This document shows positions 44,942-53,974 of a DNA stretch of 64,000 nt, one piece after another. Each line of letters starts with the position of its first letter. The stretch's first letter is position 1. Below the pieces are notes generated by a model. It had not been told where the DNA came from. It did no database searches and saw nothing but the letters and a program-made list of their open reading frames with translations. The translations under genes were made by a program, and so were the position numbers. Location of the stretch: the NCBI GenBank assembly GCA_021404685.1, contig QWHC01000011.1, forward strand, positions 208,662 through 272,661, read 5' to 3'. Source of the stretch: Chloroflexi bacterium CFX4 (GTDB lineage Bacteria; Chloroflexota; Anaerolineae; Aggregatilineales; UBA2796).

Positions 44942-47092
44942 ATGATAGACGTAATCGAGGCTTTGGTAGGCTACCTGTTTGTGGTGGGCGGGCGGGCAGT
45001 CAGCGCGACGCCACCGGGCGCCTTGGTGGAACTGCCGCCGCGCAAGGTGCAGCGCAGCCGTGAGGCAGATACCTTCTTCACCTTAATCACGCCTTTTGGC
45101 AAAACGCACGCCACCGCCAACGTTTACGAGGCGTTGGCACACCTTGCCGCCGATGTCTACTTCCGCAGCGGCGGCAGCGTGACCAGCGGATTGCGTGAGG
45201 CGATCTACACCGTCAATAGCCAAATCTCAGAGGCAGGGCAGCGCCATACCTTGAACATGATCTGCGCCGTTATGCGTGGCAGCGAGGTTTACATCGCACG
45301 CACGGCACAAAGCGCCTGCCTGCTGCGCCAAAACGGTGATTTGACCTGCTACCCTGATTCGCCGAGTGACTCCGCGCCGCTTGGCGCAACGCCCTCACCG
45401 GATGTGAAACTCTCCCGTTGTGAGGTCATGCCCGGCGATAGGATGATGCTGTGCGATGGCAACCTTGCCAACGCTGAGCGCGCCGCGCTGAGCGAGGCAC
45501 TTGCCGCCGAGACCCTGACCGCCGTTATCGAGCCATTGAAGGCGCTGGCAGGCAAAGAGGCGCAGGCAGTTGTCATTGAGTTTGCCACGCCCGAAACGCC
45601 CGACCCGACGCCGATTCCGCAGCCGCGCAAAAGCACACCTATCCCAACGCCTGCGCCACCGCCCACCACCACCGCAGAAGTGCCAACGCCTGCTGAACCT
45701 ACTGCTGAGCCTGCCCCTAGCCCAAGCGCGCCCCTTGAAACGCCACCCGCCCGCGCAGCGGAAACGCCCAAAGCGCCCATCTCGCAGCGCGCCACAGTTG
45801 CCACGAGCAACCTGCTTGGCAGCTTTGCCAAAGGGCTGAACCGTGGACTCAGCCGCCTGCTGCCAGAACCCAGCGAAGATGGCGCGCCGCGCATCCCAAC
45901 CATGTTGGCGGCCGTCTTGGCAATCCTGATCCCGGTCATCGTCGTCTTTGTGATGGTTGCCTTGCAACTTTCGCAGTTCGACCTGACCCAGTTCGAGCAG
46001 ATGGTGCGCGAAGTGGAAGAAGCCGCTCGCCAAGCAGAGCTGATCTCGCTGGAGAATGAGCCAGTCGCACGCACGGCATGGCTAGGCATCCTAGAGCGCG
46101 TGGCATACGTGGAGACGACCGGCGGACGCACCAACGATCCGACGCTCAATCGCATTCGGGCAAAGGCGCAAGATATTTTGGATCACTTTGATAAGGTGAC
46201 GCGCCGCACGCCGACTCCGCTGCGGAATTTTGGCGAAGGCGCACAGCTTGTCAACCCAATTATACGGGGCAGTGCGGATGTCTACACGCTTGACGTCCGC
46301 CGCAGCGCCATCTACCGTGATACGCTGGCGCCAGAGGCAGTGACGCTCATCACGCGGAACACACAGCCCGTCGTGCAGCGCGGGCAGGCGGTCAGTGCTT
46401 TCTCCGTGCGTGAAGTGGTGGATATGGTCTGGCTGGCAGAAGGCGGCGTGCAGCGCGCCAATGTGCTGGCAGCCCTCGATACGCAAGGCATCCTGATCAC
46501 CTATTCGCCGACCTTTGCGCCTGCTACGGCGCAGCGGCTGGCTGGCGCTGACCTGTGGGGCAAGCCGATTGCACTTGCCACATGGCGCGGCAACCTCTAC
46601 CTGCTTGATCCAGAGGCAAACCAAATTTGGCGCTACCGTCCGCTTGGCAGCAGCTATCCCAACCCGCCCGAAGAATACTTCGAGAGCGACCTGAAGCCTG
46701 ACCTAACCACTGCGGTTGATTTCGCCATTGATCCGAACGGGAACATCTACATCTTCTTTGAGGATGGGCAGTTGAAGAAGTTCACCAGCGGCTTGGAGCA
46801 GCGCTTTGCCCTCAGCGGGATGCCCACACCAATGAGCCTGAAAAGTGGGCGCGCCATGTACCTTGACGGCGACTCACCGCTGCCCGCGATCTACCTCTTA
46901 GATGCCGCTGATCAATCCGTCTATCAGGTGACGCTCTCAGGTGCCTTCCGTTACCGTTTCCGCGCCACCGACCCAAACTTGTTCCGCAACATGACGGGCA
47001 TCTATGCCGACCGCGACAACATCTTTGTGGCATCCGGCGCCGTCCTCTACCATTTTTCGATAGCCGACCTTGCCGGACGCCCTGCGCCGTAG
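44942..47092 (+). CDS. Degenerate PP2C-like domain, Pro/Thr linker, helix and propeller-like exterior
   Basis: A 716-residue protein. Residues 1-215 follow the order of PP2C phosphatases (LREAIYTVNSQI, MICAVMRGSEVYIARTAQSACLLR, MPGDRMMLCDGNL), but the metal-binding DGMGGH and GDSR elements are missing, so it is probably a pseudophosphatase. A Pro/Thr/Ala linker covers about 220-275. One membrane helix lies at about 318-345 (MLAAVLAILIPVIVVFVMVAL). The exterior part (about 350-716) is beta-rich with repeats such as NLYLLDPEANQIWRYRP and NIYIFFEDGQLKKF, as in six-bladed propellers. It could relay an outside signal to an inner binding domain (inference). Confidence 0.65.
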   Translation: MIDVIEALVGYLFVVGGRAVSATPPGALVELPPRKVQRSREADTFFTLITPFGKTHATANVYEALAHLAADVYFRSGGSVTSGLREAIYTVNSQISEAGQRHTLNMICAVMRGSEVYIARTAQSACLLRQNGDLTCYPDSPSDSAPLGATPSPDVKLSRCEVMPGDRMMLCDGNLANAERAALSEALAAETLTAVIEPLKALAGKEAQAVVIEFATPETPDPTPIPQPRKSTPIPTPAPPPTTTAEVPTPAEPTAEPAPSPSAPLETPPARAAETPKAPISQRATVATSNLLGSFAKGLNRGLSRLLPEPSEDGAPRIPTMLAAVLAILIPVIVVFVMVALQLSQFDLTQFEQMVREVEEAARQAELISLENEPVARTAWLGILERVAYVETTGGRTNDPTLNRIRAKAQDILDHFDKVTRRTPTPLRNFGEGAQLVNPIIRGSADVYTLDVRRSAIYRDTLAPEAVTLITRNTQPVVQRGQAVSAFSVREVVDMVWLAEGGVQRANVLAALDTQGILITYSPTFAPATAQRLAGADLWGKPIALATWRGNLYLLDPEANQIWRYRPLGSSYPNPPEEYFESDLKPDLTTAVDFAIDPNGNIYIFFEDGQLKKFTSGLEQRFALSGMPTPMSLKSGRAMYLDGDSPLPAIYLLDAADQSVYQVTLSGAFRYRFRATDPNLFRNMTGIYADRDNIFVASGAVLYHFSIADLAGRPAP

Positions 47093-47103
47093 CGCGTGTA
47101 TCG

Positions 47104-48243
47104 CTACTGCCCGTAGATGCGTGTTTCAGGGCGGAAGGCTGCCCACGCAAACCAAAAGTGTGGATTGGCAAAGGCGCGCTCCAACTGTGCGCCTTTCAGC
47201 GTGCCATCGGTGGCGCGCCCAAAGACGTTCCACGTGCTGCCCGTTTCTACATCGCGCAGCACGCCCGCTTTGTTCCGCTCAAAGGTTAGGCGGCGCCCAT
47301 CAAGGGTGCGTGCATAAAGGGCAGCCATGCCCACCCGCCGCGAACTATCAATATCGCCACGATCAAGGGCGCTCACCGCGCCATCCTGCCAGAAGGCGAC
47401 CACTGCCTCACCGCCTACCACATCGTTGATGACGCCTTCCCGCGCCAGCAGGCTAAACGGATAGGCGATTGCCTCGCCACCCACAATGCCCGATAGCACA
47501 TGCTCAGTGGCAGGCAAGCGCGGATCGATCTGACCTTCAAACAGGAAGGGACGCGGATTAGAATCGTAGCTGGTGTAAGGATTCCGCCCATAGCTGCGAT
47601 CATGTCCCGTCTCGCGGCTTAGCACCTTGCCTTCGGGAAAGGCTGCCCTGAACGCCTCAAAGCTGACCACTTGCGCGCTGATCAGGCTGAGCCGCCTGCC
47701 AGTCAGCGCGCCAACAATTGCCTCACCCGTGATCTGCTGCCACCAACTCTGCGTTTGCTCATCCCATATGATCATATCGCTTTTGCGTAGGTTGCCCGAA
47801 ACGCCCAAGCGCAGTGTTTGCCCATCCACGCGCCGATCAAAGACGATGGAACTATTGCAGAGCGGGCAGAAGGTGACCGCTACCGGCACGCCGCCAACGC
47901 TATCGTTCACAATCTCGTGCCAGATCAAAATTGCCAGCGGATAGGCGCGTGCCTCGCCCTCAAGCGCTAACACAATGAGCGGCGATTGATCGCTGAGCCA
48001 TTGGGCAGCCTCGGACATGCCCTCAAAGCGCGGGCGATCAATGGGCGGAATGCCATCCGGCGGCGGACCGCCACTAAAAATTTCATCGTAAGGTACGCTG
48101 TGCTTGCAAAAATCTGTTTTCTGCCAAAAAGCTGTTGAAAAGCGCAGCCGTCCTGCATCCTTAAAGGGATCGCCACAATTGCCTTGCTGTGCGTGTGTAA
48201 CCGAACTCATAAGCATCACCATCGTGCCTAAAGCCAGTGCCAA
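47104..48243 (-). CDS. Exported DUF3179 protein
   Basis: 379 residues from a TTG at 48243, six bases after AGGAAAAG; no in-frame ATG or GTG lies upstream before the stop. A signal peptide ends near THAQQG. The DUF3179 core is clear: YPLAILIWHEIVND, VTFCPLCNSSIVFDR (two conserved Cys), LRLGVSGNLRKSDMIIWD, TQSWWQQITGEAIVG, and SRETGHDRSYGRNPY. The domain's function is unknown. The protein stands alone and ends 11 bases from the convergent gene. Confidence 0.87.
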   Translation of the reverse strand: MALALGTMVMLMSSVTHAQQGNCGDPFKDAGRLRFSTAFWQKTDFCKHSVPYDEIFSGGPPPDGIPPIDRPRFEGMSEAAQWLSDQSPLIVLALEGEARAYPLAILIWHEIVNDSVGGVPVAVTFCPLCNSSIVFDRRVDGQTLRLGVSGNLRKSDMIIWDEQTQSWWQQITGEAIVGALTGRRLSLISAQVVSFEAFRAAFPEGKVLSRETGHDRSYGRNPYTSYDSNPRPFLFEGQIDPRLPATEHVLSGIVGGEAIAYPFSLLAREGVINDVVGGEAVVAFWQDGAVSALDRGDIDSSRRVGMAALYARTLDGRRLTFERNKAGVLRDVETGSTWNVFGRATDGTLKGAQLERAFANPHFWFAWAAFRPETRIYGQ

Positions 48244-48637
48244 CCACCACTTTTCCTGCGTGAAGTTACGCTTTCAGTGTATCGAATTAGACAGATCGCT
48301 GTCAATAAAATTGGACTTGGTCAGCATTAAATTCATTACACAGAAGCTATTTCAAATTTGAGTGGGTTGTGGTTTTTTTGGCTGTGGAGGGCGTATTGTG
48401 CGCTCCACAAGCAATGGGTTCGAGAGGGCTTCCCTCGCAAACTTACCCTTTATTCGTTTTTTGAAAGACGTCCCAGACTCACTTGCCCCTGCCCATTCCC
48501 GCCGTGCGGGAAAAGGAATCAGTGTGTGTGGGAAGCCCTGCCTGTAGGATGCTGGCACATTTTTCACTATAATCTACAGTGGTGCGTGCGGTGTGGCACG
48601 CACCTTGATCAGTTTTGGATACCGAAAGTAGTTTCCC
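48244..48637. other. Intergenic region with promoter and hairpins
   Basis: No gene is seen in 394 bases. The left part (48250-48360) is AT-rich and should hold the leftward DUF3179 promoter. TGTGGAG and CTCCACA (about 48383-48411) flank a 13-base loop. TTCCCGC (48496-48502) and GCGGGAA (48506-48512) form a 7-pair stem of the dispersed TTCCC/GGGAA group. TATAAT at 48568-48573 is a good -10 box for rmlD, without a clear -35 box. Confidence 0.5.
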
Positions 48638-49498
48638 ATGCGAGTCCTGATTACGGGCGCAGGCGGCGGTTTAGGGCAGGCACTTTTAGAGTGGCTGCCA
48701 AAGCAAGGCGTAGAGGCGGTTGGCGTCTCGCACAGCCAGCTTGAAATAACGGACAGTGCCGCCGTCTCACACCTGATAGGCGAAAACGCGCCACAGCTAG
48801 TCGTTCACTGTGCCGCGCTGACCAACGTAGATCGCTGCGCGCAAGCACCGCACGAGGCGCTGCATATAAACGGCTTTGGCACGCAGAATGTGGCGCTTGC
48901 CTGCCAAAAACAAGGCGCGGCACTCTGCTATGTGAGTACGAACGAAGTCTTTGATGGCGAAGGCGGCGCACCTTACGGTGAATACGATCCACTGCGCCCT
49001 GCCAACCCATACGGCTATAGCAAGTATGTTGGTGAGCAGATCGTGCGCGAAGTGCTGCCGCAGCATTTCATCGTCCGCACCTCGTGGGTGTTTGCCCACA
49101 ACGGGCGCAACTTTTTGCAGCGGATCAGCAGCTTGGCGCGGGAAGGCAAGGCGCTCTCGGTGGTGACGGATGAAGTTGCCTGCCCAACCTATGCGACCGA
49201 CCTTGCCGAAGGCATCGCCGCGCTGATTGCCACAGGGCGTTATGGCACCTATCACCTGACCAATCAGGGCGCCGTCTCGCGCTATGCCTTTGCGCGTGCC
49301 ATTCTGGATGCCTACGGAATGCCCGATTACCCGATCACGCCGATCACAAAGGCGCAGTTCAACCGCCCATCCCGCCCGCCCACCTATTCCGCCCTACGGA
49401 ACGACTTTGCCGCCCTGCTCGGCATTACCCTGCGCGATTGGCAGGCTGCCCTAGCCGCCTTCATCGCCCATGAACAACAGAAAGCGACCCAAGCATGA
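48638..49498 (+). CDS. rfbD: dTDP-4-dehydrorhamnose reductase
   Basis: A 286-residue short-chain reductase: NAD(P)-binding MRVLITGAGGGLGQALLEWL, VVHCAALTNVDRCAQ, the STNEVFDGEGG active-site Thr region, and the catalytic YGYSKYVGE (YxxxK). RFDDVACP-like EVACPTYATDLA follows. It makes dTDP-L-rhamnose from the 4-keto sugar. Other rml genes are not in the window. The stop overlaps the next ATG by 4 bases (ATGA), so the rfbD-VOC-ABC set is probably one transcript. Confidence 0.85.
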   Translation: MRVLITGAGGGLGQALLEWLPKQGVEAVGVSHSQLEITDSAAVSHLIGENAPQLVVHCAALTNVDRCAQAPHEALHINGFGTQNVALACQKQGAALCYVSTNEVFDGEGGAPYGEYDPLRPANPYGYSKYVGEQIVREVLPQHFIVRTSWVFAHNGRNFLQRISSLAREGKALSVVTDEVACPTYATDLAEGIAALIATGRYGTYHLTNQGAVSRYAFARAILDAYGMPDYPITPITKAQFNRPSRPPTYSALRNDFAALLGITLRDWQAALAAFIAHEQQKATQA

Positions 49499-50238
49499 GT
49501 ACAGTGACTGTGACCTTCCACCTTGAAGATGGCAGCACCTTTCACGGCGAAGTGCCGCGCCTTGCCATTGTGCATGAGGCGATGGAAAAGCTGCTGCCGC
49601 ATGGTTTTATGAAGAATAAGCGCATCAGCATCAAACAGGCGCAGACGGACGATCTGATCTATCCCGATATGTTCTGCGGCGAAATTCAGGATCAATACGG
49701 CACGGCAACCCTGAACATCATTGCCCGCCCGCTGCCCGAAGCGAGTGCGGCGGCGCGCCCATGGCGCAATGTTGGCTTTGATCACCTTGCGCTGAGCATG
49801 GAAGATCGGCGTGCGGCGGTAGAGTTCTTCACACGCGGCTTGGGCATGGTCACCATGCGCGATGATGAACATCTGGCAGTGCTGAGCGCGCCGAACGGCA
49901 ACAACGCGCTCTTCCTATTTGAGGCAGAGGCAGGCAAGCCGCTCAGCGACGGCGTGCCGAGCCGCATTCACCATATCGGCTTCGTGGTGGATGATCTTGA
50001 GGCAGCCTATCAGCACTTGCGGATGAACTTTCCCGCCTTTGCCAGCGATTTCACGCTGCTGGAGCGCCTAGAACGCTGGTCGCTCTATGGCAAGATCAGC
50101 TTTGGCAGCATCACCTTCATGATTCAGCTTTCGCAGATTAAAGAAAGCTACCGCGGCTTCCCTGATCCAAAGCAGTACGCCGCCATCATGTACGACTACA
50201 GCAGCCGCCATTACGGCGTGCGCTTTATGCCCGGTTGA
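49495..50238 (+). CDS. VOC-domain (glyoxalase-like) protein
   Basis: A 247-residue protein with two parts. Residues 1-85 (TVTFHLEDGSTFHGEVPRL, KNKRISIKQAQTD) are a small unassigned domain. Residues about 95-205 are a VOC fold: VGFDHLALSMEDRRAAVEFF, GLGMVTMRDDEH and RIHHIGFVVDDLEAAYQHL, giving His/Asp/Glu positions typical of the metal site. VOC enzymes include isomerases, dioxygenases and antibiotic-resistance proteins; the reaction here cannot be named. Translational coupling to rfbD is suggested by the overlap. Confidence 0.75.
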   Translation: MSTVTVTFHLEDGSTFHGEVPRLAIVHEAMEKLLPHGFMKNKRISIKQAQTDDLIYPDMFCGEIQDQYGTATLNIIARPLPEASAAARPWRNVGFDHLALSMEDRRAAVEFFTRGLGMVTMRDDEHLAVLSAPNGNNALFLFEAEAGKPLSDGVPSRIHHIGFVVDDLEAAYQHLRMNFPAFASDFTLLERLERWSLYGKISFGSITFMIQLSQIKESYRGFPDPKQYAAIMYDYSSRHYGVRFMPG

Positions 50239-50250
50239 GGGAAACGCCGC

Positions 50251-51021
50251 ATGAGCAGCCCTAAAATCAGCCTTGAAGACGTGACAATTCGCTTTACCGA
50301 ACGCGGCGGCGCCGGTGAGATCACCGCTGTGCAGCACGCCACGCTCACCGTGAACGAGGGCGAGTTTGTGTGCATCGTCGGACCGAGCGGCTGCGGCAAG
50401 ACAACCGTGCTGCGCGCCATCGCCAACTTGCAGCCGATCAGCAGCGGCAAGGTGCAGGTGCTGCGCGCAGACGCCAAGCGCCCTGCTACGGCGATGGTCT
50501 TTCAGGGTGCTGCCGTCTTCCCTTGGATGACCGTCCTAGAGAACGTCAGCTATGGCTTACGGACACGCGGCGTGCCTTACGCGCAGCAAATTGCCATCGC
50601 CCGTGAATGGATTGCCCGCGTGAAGCTGGAGCGCTTTGCAGAGGCATATCCGCACCAGCTTTCAGGTGGAATGCAGCAGCGCGTTGGCTTGGCGCGTGCC
50701 TTTGCCTATAACGCCGAAGTGCTGCTGATGGATGAGCCGTTCGGCGCGCTGGATGCCCAAACACGCCTGATCCTGCAAGATACGCTTCTGGAACTCTGGC
50801 AAGCCAGCGGCAGCACGGTTGTGTTCGTGACGCACAGCATTGATGAGGCGCTGACGCTGGCAGATCGAATCTTGGTCATGTCGGCACGACCGGGACGTAT
50901 TCTAAGCGATGAGCGCGTGAGGCTGCCACGCCCGCGAGAAGCGGTAGCACTGCGGAGCGATCCGCAGTATGGTGCGCTGTTTGGGAAATTGTGGGCGCTG
51001 CTGCGCGAACAGGTGGCGTAG
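50251..51021 (+). CDS. ABC transporter ATP-binding protein, NitT/TauT type
   Basis: A 256-residue ABC ATPase: Walker A GPSGCGKTT, Q-loop VFQGAAVFPWMTVLENV, signature LSGGMQQRVGLARAF, Walker B VLLMDEPFGALD and switch VTHSIDEAL. The FPWMTVLENV and end DRILVMSARPGRI place it with the nitrate/sulfonate/taurine ATPases. No cognate permease or substrate-binding gene is adjacent, so it is an orphan subunit in this window. Confidence 0.9.
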   Translation: MSSPKISLEDVTIRFTERGGAGEITAVQHATLTVNEGEFVCIVGPSGCGKTTVLRAIANLQPISSGKVQVLRADAKRPATAMVFQGAAVFPWMTVLENVSYGLRTRGVPYAQQIAIAREWIARVKLERFAEAYPHQLSGGMQQRVGLARAFAYNAEVLLMDEPFGALDAQTRLILQDTLLELWQASGSTVVFVTHSIDEALTLADRILVMSARPGRILSDERVRLPRPREAVALRSDPQYGALFGKLWALLREQVA

Positions 51022-51024
51022 CGC

Positions 51025-51981
51025 TCAGCCGATCACCACAGGAATTTCCGCCATTGGCGCACCGCCCAGCATGTTATAGAGCCAACGCGCCGCAAAGATG
51101 GGCAATTCCACAGCGCGGTAGGTGTTGGGCGTGCCAAAGCGGTTGTGCCAATTGGCAGCGTAGAACGGCACGGGCTTGCCCAAACGCGGCTGCAAGAGCA
51201 TTTGCCACATATGCAGGTGTGGCGGTTCGCTGGCACGCGCACAAGGCAACCGCACGCGTAGCGTCCCTGAATCAGGTGGCAAATTGCCGCTGTGAACTGC
51301 CGTCTTGCCAACAAATGCCTCGCCTTCATAAAGGCTGAGCGATTGCTGTGCCACCTCCAGCCACAGTGCAGGCGCACGCAGCGGCGAAGGCTGCGGCAGC
51401 CAGCGCCGAAAATGCAGCGCGGATGCCCACCCAAACGCACCGCGCCCATCCGCCGTCAGCGAGAGGGCATACCACGTTTGGCGCGCATCATCCGTCAGCC
51501 AGTCATGCACATACAGCACCGTGCCAAATGGATAGCGCCCGACAAGCTCGGCATAGGGCGAACAAGCGCGCCGCAAGGTGGTGATCGGCGCGATGACCTC
51601 ATAGTAGCCTGTGTGCAGCTCAGTGGGGTGCGGCGGGCGCTCGTAGGGCAAAATGGGCTGCATCGCTTCACGCGGCAGGTAGCCATCCGCAATCTGATAC
51701 CACCAGCCATCTGAGCTGACGCCTTGAATGGCGTGCAGGCTATCAGCGGGCAAGCGCTTAAGCGCCTTCGCGGTTGCTTGCGGCTTGGCGCGCACTTGCG
51801 TGGCGCTGAACAGACGTCCAAGCAAAGGTGCCTCGTCGGGCAAGCCAAGCGTGCTGCCAGCGGCAAGCGCCGTTAGGGATGGCGGCGCGCTGGCTGCCTC
51901 TGCCTTGCTGCCTTGCCCGATGCCGAAAAGTGCTGCGAAAGCGCTGGTGCGCTGCAAAAATTGCCGTCGGGTCAGCATCAT
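51025..51981 (-). CDS. Inactive L,D-transpeptidase-like protein with SH3 domains
   Basis: A 318-residue exported protein. Its start MMLTRRQFLQRTSAFAALFG is a twin-arginine type signal. Two SH3-like modules follow (about 55-105 and 125-200). The C-terminal 110 residues have the YkuD layout (LWLEVAQQSLSLYEGEAFVGKTAVHSG, then FYAANWHNRFGTP, then ARWLYNML). Active enzymes have SHGCVNL directly after the HNxFGxP segment; here it reads NTYRAVELP, so the catalytic Cys and His are gone. It probably binds wall peptides without cross-linking. The ATG overlaps the stop of the thioredoxin gene upstream by 4 bases. Confidence 0.75.
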   Translation of the reverse strand: MMLTRRQFLQRTSAFAALFGIGQGSKAEAASAPPSLTALAAGSTLGLPDEAPLLGRLFSATQVRAKPQATAKALKRLPADSLHAIQGVSSDGWWYQIADGYLPREAMQPILPYERPPHPTELHTGYYEVIAPITTLRRACSPYAELVGRYPFGTVLYVHDWLTDDARQTWYALSLTADGRGAFGWASALHFRRWLPQPSPLRAPALWLEVAQQSLSLYEGEAFVGKTAVHSGNLPPDSGTLRVRLPCARASEPPHLHMWQMLLQPRLGKPVPFYAANWHNRFGTPNTYRAVELPIFAARWLYNMLGGAPMAEIPVVIG

Positions 51982-52589
51982 TCGTTCGCCAAGAGCGCCT
52001 TAATCGCCGTGTCAAGTTCGGTGCGGGATTGTAAGCCTTCCAGCACGTTAAACGTCCTGCCTTGCGAATCAAGCAGGACGGTGTACGGGATAAACTGCAC
52101 GCCGTAGCGTTGGATGAGCCGCCGCGAGGCGGGATTGTCAATATCAATGTCCCAGAAGGTGACCTGATCGCTGTATTTATCCTTCATCGCCTGCACGTCC
52201 GGGCGCATGATGCGGCACGGCTGGCACCAGGTTGCCGTGAAGCGGATGTAGTGCGGCTTGCCGTCAAGGATAATCGCCGAAGGGCCGGGCGTCACAGTTG
52301 GGCGGTTCTCAAAGGTGGCGATGATAGATGAGCTGAAGGCAGTCAGGGTTAGCAACGGCTCTGGGATGTTGGCGGTTGGTGTTGGCGTGGGCGAGGCAAG
52401 CGCAAGGCGCGGGCGGGTTGGCGTGGCGCTGGCAGCCACCGCCAAGGTGGGCAGCGTCAGGCTCGTAGGTGTGGCGGTGTTGGTTTGGGAAAGGGCTGAA
52501 TTTGGCACGGGCAGCAGCAGCAGACCGCCTAGCAGGGCGGCGATCAGCCCTGCGAAAAGCACACCACGCAGCGGGGTTGGCATAGGCAC
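51978..52589 (-). CDS. Exported thioredoxin-family protein
   Basis: A 203-residue protein with an N-terminal hydrophobic helix (about 7-28), a Thr/Pro/Ala-rich stretch (35-75) and a thioredoxin fold with the active site RFTATWCQPCRIM. DIDIDNPASRRLIQRYGVQFIPYTVLLD continues the fold with its cis-proline. It acts outside the membrane as a disulfide reductase or in cytochrome maturation (inference). The stop overlaps the following dead L,D-transpeptidase gene, implying that both products work at the same place. Confidence 0.85.
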   Translation of the reverse strand: MPMPTPLRGVLFAGLIAALLGGLLLLPVPNSALSQTNTATPTSLTLPTLAVAASATPTRPRLALASPTPTPTANIPEPLLTLTAFSSSIIATFENRPTVTPGPSAIILDGKPHYIRFTATWCQPCRIMRPDVQAMKDKYSDQVTFWDIDIDNPASRRLIQRYGVQFIPYTVLLDSQGRTFNVLEGLQSRTELDTAIKALLANE

Positions 52590-52990
52590 CTCACCTTAAA
52601 AAAGAACCATTCTCACAACAGATATTAGCAATTGTAAAGGCATTTGGGCAGAGTCGATCCTACGAATTCTATGAGCGTTCGGCACAAATGCCTATCTGCT
52701 GAAGAATTGGCGCAACGCCTTGCTTGCTTCTGCCGCACCAATTAATGCTGATCTGCACGCATGGCTTGGCATGGCTCTCCGAAAAACGCCAACCTCGCTC
52801 CCTAGCCTTTTTCCCTGCCAGCAGGGAAAGGCAGCCAGAGGATGCGGCGGTTTAGGGTGATGCACCTGAGCTTGGCAGTCCAGAGCTGCGATCTTCGCCA
52901 TGCCCTTTTCATGGCAAATTTGCTCTCAGGGCGTGCTGTGCTATGATCTGCGGCTGAAACCGACGCGCACAAAATTGAGTTGTTATTGCC
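52590..52990. other. Intergenic region with ricT promoter and a repeat hairpin
   Basis: No gene is seen in 401 bases. TTTCCCTGC and GCAGGGAAA form a stem with a 3-base loop (about 52809-52829), a third member of the TTCCC/GGGAA group. TTTGCT (52919-52924), 17 bases and TATGAT (52942-52947) make a promoter for ricT. The AT-rich left part probably holds the promoter of the leftward thioredoxin gene. Confidence 0.5.
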
Positions 52991-53965
52991 ATGACTGATC
53001 AAACTATCGCCACGCCGACGCGGCTCGCCGGCGTGCGTTTCCAGCGGGTAGGGAAACTCTACCACTTCGATTGTTCCAACATGCCCGATTTGGTCATTGG
53101 CGATCATGTGATCGTCGAGACGATGCGCGGGCAACAAATGGGGCAAATTGCCGCCTTTTACGACCCTGAAGAAGGGCGCACCGACTACAAACCGATCCTG
53201 CGGCTTGCCACACCACGCGATCTGCTGCTGAAACAGACGTGGGAAGATAAACAGTTAGAGACGCTCATCGAATGCCGCGAGATGGCGGCAAACTTGGGCG
53301 GCTATGAGCAGTGCAAATTTTTGGCTGCCCAATACAGCTATGATGGTGCAATGCTGACCATCCTCTACAGCACTGAGGACACCAAGCTGAACATCAACCG
53401 CCTGAAAAACGCCCTGAGCGGGCGCTTTCCCGCACGGGTAGATTTGCGGCAGGTCGGTCCGCGGGACGTGGCAAAACTGATCGGCGGCATGGGTGCTTGT
53501 GGCATTCCGCGCTGCTGCTCCACCTTCCTGACCGATTTCAGCCCAATCTCGATCAAGATGGCGAAGATGCAGGGCATTTCCCTAAATCCATCCGAAATTA
53601 CGGGCATGTGCGGCAGGCTGCGCTGCTGCCTCGTCTATGAATATGAGCAGTATGTGGAGGCGCGCAAGCTGCTGCCCAAGCGCAATAAGCGCGTGCGGAC
53701 GCCACAAGGCGAAGGCAAAGTGCTGGATGTCCATCCGCTGCAAGATGCCGTCACCGTCTTGGTGGATGAGATTCGCTACCTCGTGCAGCGCGAAGACCTT
53801 GTGCCGCTGGATGAGCTGGAGGCGTTTGAGAAGAAGGCGAAAGGCGGCTGTGCGCGCCACGAAAGCGGCGGCTGCGATTGCGGCGCTATGCACGGCAAAG
53901 CTGCCAAGACGGAAGGCGATGAGGACGATGCCGAAGACTGGGATGCTGGCGAAAGCTGGGAGTAA
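52991..53965 (+). CDS. ricT: RicT (YaaT) PSP1-domain protein
   Basis: A 324-residue protein with the PSP1 domain (about 10-110) and the cysteine signatures CGIPRCCSTFL and GMCGRLRCCLVYE, which in the Bacillus RicT complex take part in binding iron-sulfur clusters. RicT with RicA and RicF acts on RNase Y and RNA processing; ricA and ricF are not visible here. Residues 285-324 form an extra tail with Cys/His (GGCARHESGGCDCGAMH) and an acidic end (GDEDDAEDWD) not usual for the family, which could bind an additional metal. Confidence 0.88.
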   Translation: MTDQTIATPTRLAGVRFQRVGKLYHFDCSNMPDLVIGDHVIVETMRGQQMGQIAAFYDPEEGRTDYKPILRLATPRDLLLKQTWEDKQLETLIECREMAANLGGYEQCKFLAAQYSYDGAMLTILYSTEDTKLNINRLKNALSGRFPARVDLRQVGPRDVAKLIGGMGACGIPRCCSTFLTDFSPISIKMAKMQGISLNPSEITGMCGRLRCCLVYEYEQYVEARKLLPKRNKRVRTPQGEGKVLDVHPLQDAVTVLVDEIRYLVQREDLVPLDELEAFEKKAKGGCARHESGGCDCGAMHGKAAKTEGDEDDAEDWDAGESWE

Positions 53966-53974
53966 ACACACACC

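Noticed and set aside
50251..51021. Complete nitrate/taurine transporter
   Set aside because: Only the ATPase is present; neither permease nor binding protein is adjacent.
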